A DNA stretch of 64,000 nt from an uncultured Coriobacteriaceae bacterium (GTDB lineage: Bacteria > Actinomycetota > Coriobacteriia > Coriobacteriales > Atopobiaceae), in NCBI GenBank assembly GCA_902778135.1, contig CACYWP010000010.1, forward strand, positions 1 through 64,000. Direction: 5' to 3'. Positions 35,543-43,410 of the stretch are shown piece after piece. Below the pieces are notes generated by a model that was not told where the DNA came from, made no database searches, and saw nothing but the letters and a program-made list of their open reading frames with translations. The position numbers and the translations under genes were made by a program. Every line of letters begins with the position of its first letter. The first letter of the stretch is position 1.

Positions 35543-35660
35543 CTAGATGTAGAGAAGTGCTCTCATGCCGTACTCCCACCAAGACATTTATGCGTTCCCA
35601 TGGTAGCACTCGTCTTCTTGCGTCTCGCATCGTAGGGCACTCGCGCGGCTCTTATGCTCT

Positions 35661-35827
35661 CTGAGCTACTCCCACTCAATGAGGAAGAGCGTTGATAGGG
35701 TGTGCTCTCGTGCAACGTCATGACAAGGCATCTTCGTCGCGCACTTGCGTCTCCCCCGTTTCGCTTGCTTTGGTACTCATTTGGTACTCACGAGACGCGT
35801 TATCCCTGTCTGCTCAGGCGGCTTGCG
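35661..35827. repeat. 162-nt repeat copy A with a guaA-end-like sequence
   Basis: The repeat unit 35666-35827 aligns without gaps to 35879-36040 (offset 213). Its left edge, CTGAGCTACTCCCACTCAAT (35661-35680), matches the guaA stop region at 38863-38882 with two differences and in the same orientation. This is consistent with a recombination (att-like) site of a guaA-specific integrative element. Confidence 0.6.
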
Positions 35828-35852
35828 AGCGTCGCTTCGCTCAAAGTGTCAA

Positions 35853-35875
35853 ATTTAGGAGTTAAACTCCTAAAT
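35853..35875. repeat. AT-rich palindrome between the two repeat copies
   Basis: ATTTAGGAGTT and AACTCCTAAAT are perfect 11-bp arms around a single A, in a 51-nt spacer between copies A and B. Possible recombinase-binding site or terminator. Confidence 0.5.
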
Positions 35876-35878
35876 ATC

Positions 35879-36040
35879 TCACTCCCACTCTATGAGCGTG
35901 GACGTTGATGGGGTGCACCGTCATGCGACATCATGACGTGTTGTCCACGTCGCGCGCTCGCGTCTCCTTCGTTTTGCCCGGTCTGATACCCATTTGGTAC
36001 TCACGACAGCCGTTATCCCAGCCTGTTCGAGCGGCTTACA
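35879..36040. repeat. 162-nt repeat copy B
   Basis: Gapless, diverged copy of 35666-35827, beginning TCACTCCCACTCTATGAG. Read on the minus strand both copies encode a related peptide (pattern KPxEQxGIT then VSTK), open in copy B but interrupted by a stop in copy A. The 573-nt stretch 35543-36115 otherwise contains no gene. Confidence 0.6.
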
Positions 36041-36115
36041 TGCAAGACGACAATTGTTGTCCTGTTGGCCTGATAAGGTTGCGAATAGAACTGGCAGTGC
36101 TGGAAGGGGATCAAA

Positions 36116-37237
36116 ATGAGCAAGCCGGTGCGTCAAGGCAAATCCTTCGCTCCACCAAAAGGGGCAGCAGTCCTAATGGGCGACCCCCTCCCGGGACTCA
36201 CAGCGCAAGACTTCGCTGACGGCCTCGACGATAGCCTCTCTGACCACGACCTTGCAGAGGCAATCGCCCTCGTGTGGTCCAAGACGGGCCACCTGATGTA
36301 CCTCGCAGAAGAGGATGAGGCCTTCGATGCCGAGTTCGAGGAGTGGTTCGGCCTCGAGGAGGATCTCTGCCAGAAGGCCATAGGAGCACTTGTCCGCGAG
36401 GGTCGCGACATTGACAGCAACCACGGGCTACACGGAAAGGTCGCCCCGTTTATGGAGCGCAACGGGTACAGGGATGCGTGCGGCTGGTGGATACGCGACG
36501 AGGAAAGCGCCAACCAAGACGTCAAGGACGGCATCTGCCCCGAATGCGGCACGGACCTTGAGGGCTTCATCGAGGGGTCGAGCATGGGTTCTCGTTGTCC
36601 CGCATGCGGATGGTCCGTCGTGACAACGTTCGCAACGCCAATCCTAGAAGACGAGCAGGAGTACACCATCATCCTCATACCAGGCGGAACCCCAACAAGG
36701 GAGGCGCTCAAGACCATCTCGCTCATTGCGATGTGCAACTACGTCGCGGCGAGGGAGATGATGGCGAGCGCCCCGACAACGCTCTTTGAAGGGCGTGCAA
36801 CTGAGGTCCTCGCACGCAAGAACGAGCTCGAAGATGCCGGGGTGCCGATCGAAGTGCAGCCTGACTTCCCCTACGACAAGGATGGGCGACTCGAGGGTGA
36901 AATCCGGCTCAACACTCTCCTGCTGAGAACCTTCCCCGAACTCGACAAGCAGTTCAAGGAGTACACCTCCTGGCAGGATGGAATGGAGACTGGTTGCTTC
37001 CTTACCTTCGAGGACCTGCTTCTGCCGATTGCCCGCCATGCACTCGATGAACACGACGAGGCCTTTCTTGTCCGTCTTGGCGTCTTCATCGAGCAGCTGA
37101 TGACGTCTGGCGACGCCCTCGCCATCAACGTGGCCATCGTCGGCCTCATCGAGGGTCTCAAGGCCTACGGCAATCCGCTCATTCGTTCGTTCCTTGGCCC
37201 TGTCTCCCTCAAGGAGTTCGACCTGATGGCCTATTAG
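36116..37237 (+). CDS. Unrecognised zinc-ribbon protein with L7/L12-like segment
   Basis: 373-residue protein of unknown function. Residues 1-135 are acidic and mainly helical (LSDHDLAEAIALVWSKTG, EWFGLEEDLCQKAIGALV). A zinc ribbon follows, with Cys141, Cys144, Cys161 and Cys164. Residues about 183-250 (LIPGGTPTREALKTISLIAMCNYVAAREMM...LEDAGVPIEVQP) resemble the ribosomal bL12 C-terminal fold, with its Ala-Lys-rich helix and final GxxIEV strand. The last 110 residues are helical and resemble DUF7674-like immunity domains (LLRTFPELDKQF, HEDGD-like helices); both resemblances are by eye. ATG 36116 follows GAAGGGG. It lies alone inside the putative guaA-linked island and ends before a hairpin. 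Confidence 0.75.
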   Translation: MSKPVRQGKSFAPPKGAAVLMGDPLPGLTAQDFADGLDDSLSDHDLAEAIALVWSKTGHLMYLAEEDEAFDAEFEEWFGLEEDLCQKAIGALVREGRDIDSNHGLHGKVAPFMERNGYRDACGWWIRDEESANQDVKDGICPECGTDLEGFIEGSSMGSRCPACGWSVVTTFATPILEDEQEYTIILIPGGTPTREALKTISLIAMCNYVAAREMMASAPTTLFEGRATEVLARKNELEDAGVPIEVQPDFPYDKDGRLEGEIRLNTLLLRTFPELDKQFKEYTSWQDGMETGCFLTFEDLLLPIARHALDEHDEAFLVRLGVFIEQLMTSGDALAINVAIVGLIEGLKAYGNPLIRSFLGPVSLKEFDLMAY

Positions 37238-37262
37238 GCCATCAGGCAGACGGGCGCTAGTA

Positions 37263-37292
37263 ATGCCTCCCCGCTTTCGTGTGGGGAGGCAT
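37263..37292. terminator. Hairpin between convergent island genes
   Basis: ATGCCTCCCC (37263-37272) pairs perfectly with GGGGAGGCAT (37283-37292). It sits 25 nt after the zinc-ribbon gene and before the end of the nuclease gene; probably a bidirectional terminator though T-runs are lacking. Confidence 0.6.
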
Positions 37293-37396
37293 CGCACGCT
37301 TAAGCAATATGGGCTACAGGTCCCCGTTCAGCCACCTCATCGCGAGCACAGCGCGGAGCAACCGGCCCAATCCCAGCCGCCGAAGCTTATAGTCAA

Positions 37397-38470
37397 TTAC
37401 ATATCATCTTCGCGCTGTGCCAGAAACACGCGCTTCTGGGCCTCGATTTCCGCGCGCAGTTCTTCCTCGTCGGGGAGGTAGAGCTTGTATTTGCTCATGA
37501 AGAGCTGCTCGCTGTCATGCATCACGGAGTAACGGGCAATATCCTCGTCGGTCTCGGCACACAAAACGATACCCAGGGTGGGACCGTCGTCCTCCCCTCG
37601 CCTCAGCTCGTCGTACATGCGCACGTACATGTCCATCTGACCCACATCCTGGTGCGTGATTCTGCTTGCCTTGAGATCTATGAGCACGAAGCAGCGAAGG
37701 ATGTAGTTGTAGAAGACCAAGTCGATGTAGAAGTCGTCCCATTCGGTGCGGATATGCTGCTGGCGGGCGACAAAGGCGTATCCCTTTCCCAGCTCGAGCA
37801 GGAACTGTTGCAGGTTGTCCAGTATGGCGCTCTCCAAGTCAGACTCGTGGATGTGAGGGTCTGCCGGCAATCCGAGGAACTCCATGACCATGGGGCTCTT
37901 CACGAACGCGAGCCTCTCGGCCCTCTCCGTCGCGCCAGAGGCGAGGGCCTCGCTTTGGCTCGGCTCGACACCGCTCGACAGCATTCGCTCGCAGTACTGG
38001 CTGGATATGTTTCGGGAGAGCTGCTTGACGCTCCAGCCCTGGCTGGCGGCCTCCCGCTCGTACCACGCACGGGCCTCGTCACTTTGCACGCGCAAGAGCT
38101 CCCGATAGTGTGTCCAAGTGAGGAGAACGTGAGATTGTCCACTTGCCGCGTGGACAATCTCCGGGAACATCCGATAGAACTGAACGTACTGGTACAAGCT
38201 CGTCCTCGTGTAACCCTTTCCGTAGGTCGCCGTCAGCTCTTTGGCCAGCATTGGCACCACCTTGCGGCCGTACAGCTCCAGACGCGTGTCCCCGCCCAGC
38301 TCCTCCTCGGCGATGCGCCTGCCCAGGAGCCAGTTGCGCACCACAAGCGCCACGTTGACAGCCTGATGGGCACTGCGCTGCGCAGAGTCAATAATGAGCT
38401 TGGCGTCCCCGACGAGGTCGCCGGTGTTTCCATACTCGATACCGCCGCCGATCTGCTGGATCTCGTTCAC
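37397..38470 (-). CDS. DUF1016/YhcG family PD-(D/E)xK nuclease
   Basis: 357-residue two-domain protein. The N-terminal part (NEIQQIGGGI, INSAQRSAHQAVNVALVVRNWLLGRRI, GKGYTRTSLYQYVQFYRMFP) is the DUF1016_N helical domain; the C-terminal part has the nuclease core IDLVFYNYILRCFVLIDLK (Asp, then Asp-Leu-Lys) with QMDMYVRMYDE following. The best start is GTG 38470 (CGGGGTGATATGC upstream), because typical members begin MNEIQ...; the open frame further upstream is untypical. YhcG-like nucleases often lie on islands beside restriction-modification or toxin genes. Here it lies between guaA and the zinc-ribbon gene. DNA target unknown. Confidence 0.85.
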   Translation of the reverse strand: MNEIQQIGGGIEYGNTGDLVGDAKLIIDSAQRSAHQAVNVALVVRNWLLGRRIAEEELGGDTRLELYGRKVVPMLAKELTATYGKGYTRTSLYQYVQFYRMFPEIVHAASGQSHVLLTWTHYRELLRVQSDEARAWYEREAASQGWSVKQLSRNISSQYCERMLSSGVEPSQSEALASGATERAERLAFVKSPMVMEFLGLPADPHIHESDLESAILDNLQQFLLELGKGYAFVARQQHIRTEWDDFYIDLVFYNYILRCFVLIDLKASRITHQDVGQMDMYVRMYDELRRGEDDGPTLGIVLCAETDEDIARYSVMHDSEQLFMSKYKLYLPDEEELRAEIEAQKRVFLAQREDDM

Positions 38471-38659
38471 GCATATCACCCCGCATTGCCGCCGCTCTGT
38501 TACCCTTCCAATTCTGTCAACCGCATCGGACAGAAAAGGAGCCTGGCCCTGTCGTCGTTTAGGCCATCTACCTGCGTGAGTATCGTTTGAGTACCAGCGG
38601 GATGAATTCCGCGCACATAGCAAGCTCCCGTGAGTACCAGGGGCCATCGGCGCTGGTGA

Positions 38660-38866
38660 TCAGCACATTATCGTGAGGCCAATTGAGATTTTCGGTACTA
38701 GATACCTCAACCAGGGCTCTTTAGCTGGGCAAACGCGCATCATGCTCGGCGCAACGAGCCAACCACCTCTCTACCGGCTTGCAGGTCCACAAACGCAAGA
38801 CGGCGCACCTGGTAGACCACAGCCTACCGGATGCGCCGTCAAATCAGCCTCACGATAATGTGCTGA
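38660..38866. repeat. Distant 20-bp inverted repeat abutting the guaA stop codon
   Basis: TCAGCACATTATCGTGAGGC (38660-38679) recurs as a perfect reverse complement at 38847-38866, two bases from the guaA stop. The arms enclose the guaA terminator. Within the gap 38471-38867 there are also two GAGTACCA motifs (38589 and 38632) like those in the 35.7-36.0 kb repeats; no gene is seen. Confidence 0.6.
38799..38840 (-). terminator. Probable guaA terminator
   Basis: GACGGCGCACCTGGTAGAC (38799-38817) pairs imperfectly with GCCTACCGGATGCGCCGTC (38822-38840), and in the guaA direction the stem is followed by TTGCGTTT. Confidence 0.65.
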
Positions 38867-38867
38867 G

Positions 38868-40457
38868 CTATTCCCACTCGATTGTCGCGGGTGGCTTTGG
38901 CGTCACGTCGTACACCACGCGATTGACACCCTCCACCTCGCTGACGATGCGGCCGCTGATGCGTCCCAGCACCTCGTAGGGCAACTTCGCCCAGTCCGCC
39001 GTCATGGCATCGCTGCTCTCCACGGCGCGCACGATGACCGGACGGCGATACGTCCGCTCGTCTCCCATCACGCCCACGCTGCGAATGTCGGGTAGCACCG
39101 CGAAGTACTGCCAGCAGCTGTGCTCGCTGTTGCGCTCCCCCGTCTCCTCGAACAGCCGCTGGTTGTAGTCGTCCAGCTCCTCGCGCACGATGGCATCGGC
39201 TTCCTTCAGGATGCCGAGCTTCTCCGGCGTGACCTCGCCGATGATGCGGATGGCCAGGCCTGGGCCAGGGAACGGCTGGCGATAGACCATTGCCTCGGGC
39301 AACCCCAGTGCCAAGCCCAATGCCCGCACCTCGTCCTTGAAGAAGTGGTCGAGCGGCTCGATCAGGTCGAAATGCACGCCTTCGGGGAAGGGGATCAGGT
39401 TGTGGTGGCTCTTGATGGTCGACGCCTTGCCACCCGTCTTGCGTGCGCCGCTCTCGATGATGTCCGGATAGATGGTCCCTTGTGCCATGAAGCGCACGCC
39501 ATCGAGACGCTGCGCCTCCTCGAAGAAGACCTTCCAGAACTCGGTGCCTATGCGCCGGCGCTTCTCCTCGGGATCGGTGACGCCTGCCAGCAGCCGTGCG
39601 TAGCGCTCCTCGGTATGGACGTGCACCAGCGGCACGTCGAACTGGTCCCTGAAGACCTGCTCCACCAACTCCGGCTCGCCCTTGCGCAACATCCCATGGT
39701 TGACGAACACGCAGGTCAGCTGGTCTCCGATGGCACGATGCACCAAGGCCGCCACGACACTGGAGTCGACACCGCCCGAAAGCCCCAGGATGACCCGCGC
39801 ATCACCCACCTGCGCGCGTATCTCCCCGACCTTCTCCTCGATCACTCCCTCCATCGTCCACGTGCGCTGCAGGCCGCAGATCTCGAACAGGAAGTTCTCG
39901 AGCATCGTGGTCCCATTGGCGGTATGACGCACCTCGGGATGGAACTGGGTGGCGTACAGGTTGCGCTCGGCGCACTCCATCGCCGCAACCGGGCACACGT
40001 CGGTCGACGCGATGATGGAGAATCCCTCGGGGACCACCTTCACCGCGTCGCGATGGCTCATCCACACGGTCTGGACTGCCGGTGTGCCCTCCAACAGGCG
40101 GCTCCGTCCCGCACGGCCCAGCTGCGCCGGCCCATACTCGCCCTTGTCGGTATGTCCGACCAATCCGCCCAGCTTCGCGGCCATGATCTGCTGTCCGTAG
40201 CAGAACCCCAGCACCGGCACGCCCAACTCGAAGACCGCCGCATCCATGTCAGGCGCGTCGTCGGCATAGACGCTGGCCGGACCTCCCGAGAGGATGATCG
40301 CCGCAGGCCCCATCGAGGCCAGCTCGTCAGCGGGGATGTCGCAGGGCACAATCTCGGAATAGACATGCAGGTCTCGCACGCGCCGGGCTATCAGCTGCCC
40401 GTACTGCGCACCGAAATCGAGAACGGCCACGAACTGCTGGGGTCTTGAGGGCACCAT
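38868..40457 (-). CDS. guaA: GMP synthase (glutamine-hydrolysing)
   Basis: Converts XMP to GMP with glutamine and ATP. In the 529-residue product the class I glutaminase triad is Cys86 (GFCYGQQ), His173 and Glu175 (QFHPE); the ATP-pyrophosphatase P-loop is SGGVDSS (227-233), and the C-terminal dimerisation domain ends PATIEWE. ATG 40457 follows GCGGAGG. The 3' end of guaA is a well-known integration target for genomic islands in other bacteria, and the sequence downstream of it here shows signs of such events. Confidence 0.97.
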   Translation of the reverse strand: MVPSRPQQFVAVLDFGAQYGQLIARRVRDLHVYSEIVPCDIPADELASMGPAAIILSGGPASVYADDAPDMDAAVFELGVPVLGFCYGQQIMAAKLGGLVGHTDKGEYGPAQLGRAGRSRLLEGTPAVQTVWMSHRDAVKVVPEGFSIIASTDVCPVAAMECAERNLYATQFHPEVRHTANGTTMLENFLFEICGLQRTWTMEGVIEEKVGEIRAQVGDARVILGLSGGVDSSVVAALVHRAIGDQLTCVFVNHGMLRKGEPELVEQVFRDQFDVPLVHVHTEERYARLLAGVTDPEEKRRRIGTEFWKVFFEEAQRLDGVRFMAQGTIYPDIIESGARKTGGKASTIKSHHNLIPFPEGVHFDLIEPLDHFFKDEVRALGLALGLPEAMVYRQPFPGPGLAIRIIGEVTPEKLGILKEADAIVREELDDYNQRLFEETGERNSEHSCWQYFAVLPDIRSVGVMGDERTYRRPVIVRAVESSDAMTADWAKLPYEVLGRISGRIVSEVEGVNRVVYDVTPKPPATIEWE

Positions 40458-40753
40458 GCCAACCTCCGCTCACGACAAAGCCATGCCATTTCGGCAATCG
40501 ATGCCCTCCATGATAGCTGCCGGCCATCCGCTTGCCCCCAGCTTGACCGAGATTGAAACCAAACACGCCTCGTAACGGCCCGTTTGCGACCCTTTTTGCT
40601 CGCATTTCGACCCGACTCTTTGGTCTTACGCAAACGACGTGCTTTTTTCCATACACTTATGAACCTGGCCCCATGAAGGCTATGATTGAGAGGTTATGCT
40701 GCAAATCGGCAGCATGCTCTGGCATACGTACAAGTTCCGACCGAGGGGGACCC
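40458..40753. other. Divergent intergenic region guaA / LCP gene
   Basis: A 296-nt gap between divergent genes that must hold both promoters. It becomes AT-richer around 40600-40700 (CTTTTTTCCATACACTTATGAA). No promoter could be assigned with confidence, and no hairpin or gene is evident. Confidence 0.4.
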
Positions 40754-42160
40754 TTGGCTCGAAAGAGAAACGCACACCTCACCAGCAGCGAAGAGTTGCC
40801 GTTGTCACGCAACGTTTCGGCCGACTATTACAGTGGTAAGCTGCGCTCCCGTGGCCGCAAGCGCATCCTCAAGTCCATCTTGTTGGCCTTGGCCATCATG
40901 GTCGTAGGCGCAGGCGTCGCACTTGCCGCCTTCGTCAACGACATCAACACCAAGATCACCGGCAGGGTCGACCAGAACCTCATGACCGTGCTCTCCACCC
41001 AGGAGCCCGGCAAGCCGTTCTACCTGCTGCTCATCGGCGTGGACAAGGACGAGGGCCGCGTCGGCGACCCCGAATACGGCGCTGACGACAGCGGCTATCG
41101 CTCCGACTCCATCATGCTCACGCGCATAGATCCCGCCCAGAAGCTGGTGACGATGGTGTCCATCCATCGCGACACCCTTGTCGACCTGGGCGCGAACGGA
41201 CAGCAGAAGATCAACGCCGCATACTCTATCGGCCAGGAGTCCTATACGACCCAGGTCATCTCCGACTTTGCCGGCGTGCCCATCTCTCACTATGCCGAGG
41301 TCGACATGGACGGCATGGCAGCCGTCATCGACGCCATCGGCGGCATCGACGTCACGCTGGACATGGACGTCAAGGACCCCTACTACACGGGCCTCGACCT
41401 GGAGGCGGGCGAACACCACATGGACGGCCACACCGCCGCCCTGTTCTGCCGCTGCCGCCATGCCTATGACGCCATAGGCGACGGCGACCGCTACCGCGCT
41501 GCCAACCAGCGCATGGTCATCTCCCTCGTTGCCAAGAAGGTCCTCTCCAGCGACCCTGCGACCATCGCGACGACGGTCTCCACCATGGCGAGCTACGTCC
41601 GCACCGACATGGACGTTGCTTCCATCGTCTCGCTGGCGATGCAGTTCATCGGCATGGACTTCGAGAACAACATCTACACCGGCATGGAGCCCACGACCGC
41701 CCGCTACATCAACGAGACGTGGTACGAGCTTTGCGACACCACGGCCTGGCGCAAGATGATGCGTCGCGTGGACCAGGGCCTGCCTCCCACCGAGGAAGGC
41801 GATGTCGACGCACTGGAGACCTCGCCCGACACGCTGGGCTCGATCGACATCAATGGCGCCGAGACCACCGCGACCACGGACACCAGCTACGGTGGGAATG
41901 GCTACGACTACGACGAGGGCTACGACAGCGGGTACTACGACAACTCCGGCGGCTACGACTACGACGAGAGCTACGACAACGGCTACAGTGGCTACGACGA
42001 GGGCTACGACGAGTCCTATGACGAGAGTTACTACGACAGCGGATATGACGAGTCGTACGACAACGGCTATGGTGGCTACGACGAGAACTACGGTGGCGGC
42101 TACTCGGAAGATGGCGACTCGGGCGGGGGCGACGTCGAGGTCTACTACGACGAAGGATAG
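40754..42160 (+). CDS. LytR-CpsA-Psr family cell-wall polymer ligase with Tyr-rich tail
   Basis: Membrane-anchored enzyme family that attaches anionic polymers or glycans to peptidoglycan. 468 residues: cytoplasmic N-terminus, one TM helix (about 38-61), then the LCP domain with YLLLIGVDKDEG, RSDSIMLTRIDPAQKLVTMVSIHRDTLV, KINAAYSIG and DGHTAALFCRCRHAYDAIGDGDRYRAANQRMV. From about residue 377 the C-terminus is a low-complexity tail of Tyr, Asp, Gly, Glu and Ser with 23 Tyr in 92 residues in repeats such as GYDESYD. The favoured start is TTG 40754, preceded by GAGGGGGA; the open frame upstream has no ribosome site. Confidence 0.88.
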   Translation: MARKRNAHLTSSEELPLSRNVSADYYSGKLRSRGRKRILKSILLALAIMVVGAGVALAAFVNDINTKITGRVDQNLMTVLSTQEPGKPFYLLLIGVDKDEGRVGDPEYGADDSGYRSDSIMLTRIDPAQKLVTMVSIHRDTLVDLGANGQQKINAAYSIGQESYTTQVISDFAGVPISHYAEVDMDGMAAVIDAIGGIDVTLDMDVKDPYYTGLDLEAGEHHMDGHTAALFCRCRHAYDAIGDGDRYRAANQRMVISLVAKKVLSSDPATIATTVSTMASYVRTDMDVASIVSLAMQFIGMDFENNIYTGMEPTTARYINETWYELCDTTAWRKMMRRVDQGLPPTEEGDVDALETSPDTLGSIDINGAETTATTDTSYGGNGYDYDEGYDSGYYDNSGGYDYDESYDNGYSGYDEGYDESYDESYYDSGYDESYDNGYGGYDENYGGGYSEDGDSGGGDVEVYYDEG

Positions 42161-42184
42161 ACGCCCACACCAATCCTGACAGCA

Positions 42185-42215
42185 AGCGGCTCCCGACATC
42201 GGGAGCCGCTCTTTT
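42185..42215 (+). terminator. Terminator of the LCP gene
   Basis: AGCGGCTCCC (42185-42194) and GGGAGCCGCT (42201-42210) form a perfect 10-bp stem followed by CTTTT. Confidence 0.88.
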
Positions 42216-42269
42216 CATCTATCGGTGAATGAGATGGGGGTGGACCAGACAGGACCACCCCACCGCATC

Positions 42270-43334
42270 CTACACGTTGAACATGAAGTGCATGACGTCG
42301 CCGTCCTGTACCACGTACTCCTTGCCCTCCATGCGCAGCTTGCCGGCGTTCTTGCAACCCTGCTCGCCGCCCAGCTCGACATAGTCCTCGTAGCTGCAGA
42401 CCTGCGCCTTGATGAACCCGCGCTCGAAGTCGGAATGGATCACTCCCGCAGCCTGCGGCGCCTTGGCGCCGATGGGGATGGTCCAGGCCTTGACCTCCAT
42501 CTCGCCAGCCGTGAAGTAGCTCTGCAGCCCCAGCAGGCGATAGGCAGCCTGGGCCAGCGTGGCCAGGCCACTCTGCTCCAACCCGAGGTCCGACAGGAAC
42601 TCCGCCGCATCCTCCGGCTCAAGCTCGATGAGCTCGGACTCGACCTTGGCACTGATGGGCACGACCTCGGCGCCATCGATCTGGGGCAGCGGTTCGCCCA
42701 AGGCGTCCTCGTCGACGTTGGCGACATACAGGATGGGCTTCATCGTCAGCAGGAACAGGTCGTGCGCGGCGGCCCGCTCCTCGTCGGTCATGTCCAGGTC
42801 CGCCGCACGGTTGCCCTCGTTCAGCCATTCCTGCAGGCGCTTGGCGATGGCCAGCTTGGGCGCGTTGGCCTTGTCGCGACGTGCCTCCTTCTCCAGCTTT
42901 GGAATGGCCTTGTCCAGCGTGCCCAGGTCGGCCAGCACCAGCTCGGTCTGGATCGTGTCCATGTCGCTGGCGGGGTCGTGGCTGCTCTCGTGGCGGATGA
43001 CGTCGGGATCGGAGAAGTAGCGCACGACCTCGCAGATGGCATCGGTCTCGCGGATGTTGGCCAGGAACTGGTTGCCCAGGCCCTCGCCCTCGCTGGCGCC
43101 TTTTACCAGACCGGCGATGTCCACGAACTCGACCGTCGCAGGGACGATGCGCCCGGGATGCACGATGTCGGCCAGCACCTGCAGACGATCGTCGGGCACG
43201 TCGACGATGCCCACATTGGGATCGATCGTCGCGAAGGGATAGTTGGCGGCCAGACCACCCTTGCGCGTCAGCGCCGTGAAGAGGGTCGACTTGCCCACGT
43301 TGGGCAGCCCCACAATGCCAATCGAAAGTGCCAC
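42270..43334 (-). CDS. ychF: Ribosome-associated ATPase YchF (Obg family)
   Basis: 354-residue P-loop NTPase that prefers ATP and binds ribosomes. G1 is [12 protein letters not shown]3 [10 protein letters not shown], and the NVDE motif replaces NKxD, as is diagnostic of YchF; the C-terminal TGS-type domain ends [17 protein letters not shown]. The start is GTG 43334 with AGAGGAGAAAGC upstream, giving [13 protein letters not shown] partial family 1 repeat lies just upstream. Confidence 0.95.
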   Translation of the reverse strand: MALSIGIVGLPNVGKSTLFTALTRKGGLAANYPFATIDPNVGIVDVPDDRLQVLADIVHPGRIVPATVEFVDIAGLVKGASEGEGLGNQFLANIRETDAICEVVRYFSDPDVIRHESSHDPASDMDTIQTELVLADLGTLDKAIPKLEKEARRDKANAPKLAIAKRLQEWLNEGNRAADLDMTDEERAAAHDLFLLTMKPILYVANVDEDALGEPLPQIDGAEVVPISAKVESELIELEPEDAAEFLSDLGLEQSGLATLAQAAYRLLGLQSYFTAGEMEVKAWTIPIGAKAPQAAGVIHSDFERGFIKAQVCSYEDYVELGGEQGCKNAGKLRMEGKEYVVQDGDVMHFMFNV

Positions 43335-43356
43335 GCTTTCTCCTCTCATCCCAAAC

Positions 43357-43384
43357 GATGGGGACGGTTCTCCTTGGTCGAAAG
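43357..43384. repeat. Partial family 1 repeat (one arm)
   Basis: GGGGACGGTTCTCCTTGGTCGAAAG matches one arm of the family 1 element; the opposite arm is absent. Located between the ferredoxin gene's end and ychF. Confidence 0.6.
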
Positions 43385-43410
43385 CTGAAGGAACGAGCCG
43401 CCCCTGTCGC

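Noticed and set aside
35213..36040. Possible CRISPR array in the repeated region
   Set aside because: Repeats are 162 nt long, diverged and only two or three in number; no regular short repeat-spacer pattern exists anywhere in the window.
38471..38647. Upstream extension of the YhcG-type gene by 59 codons
   Set aside because: The extra residues do not resemble the family's N-terminus; the GTG at 38470 gives the usual NEIQ start with a ribosome site.
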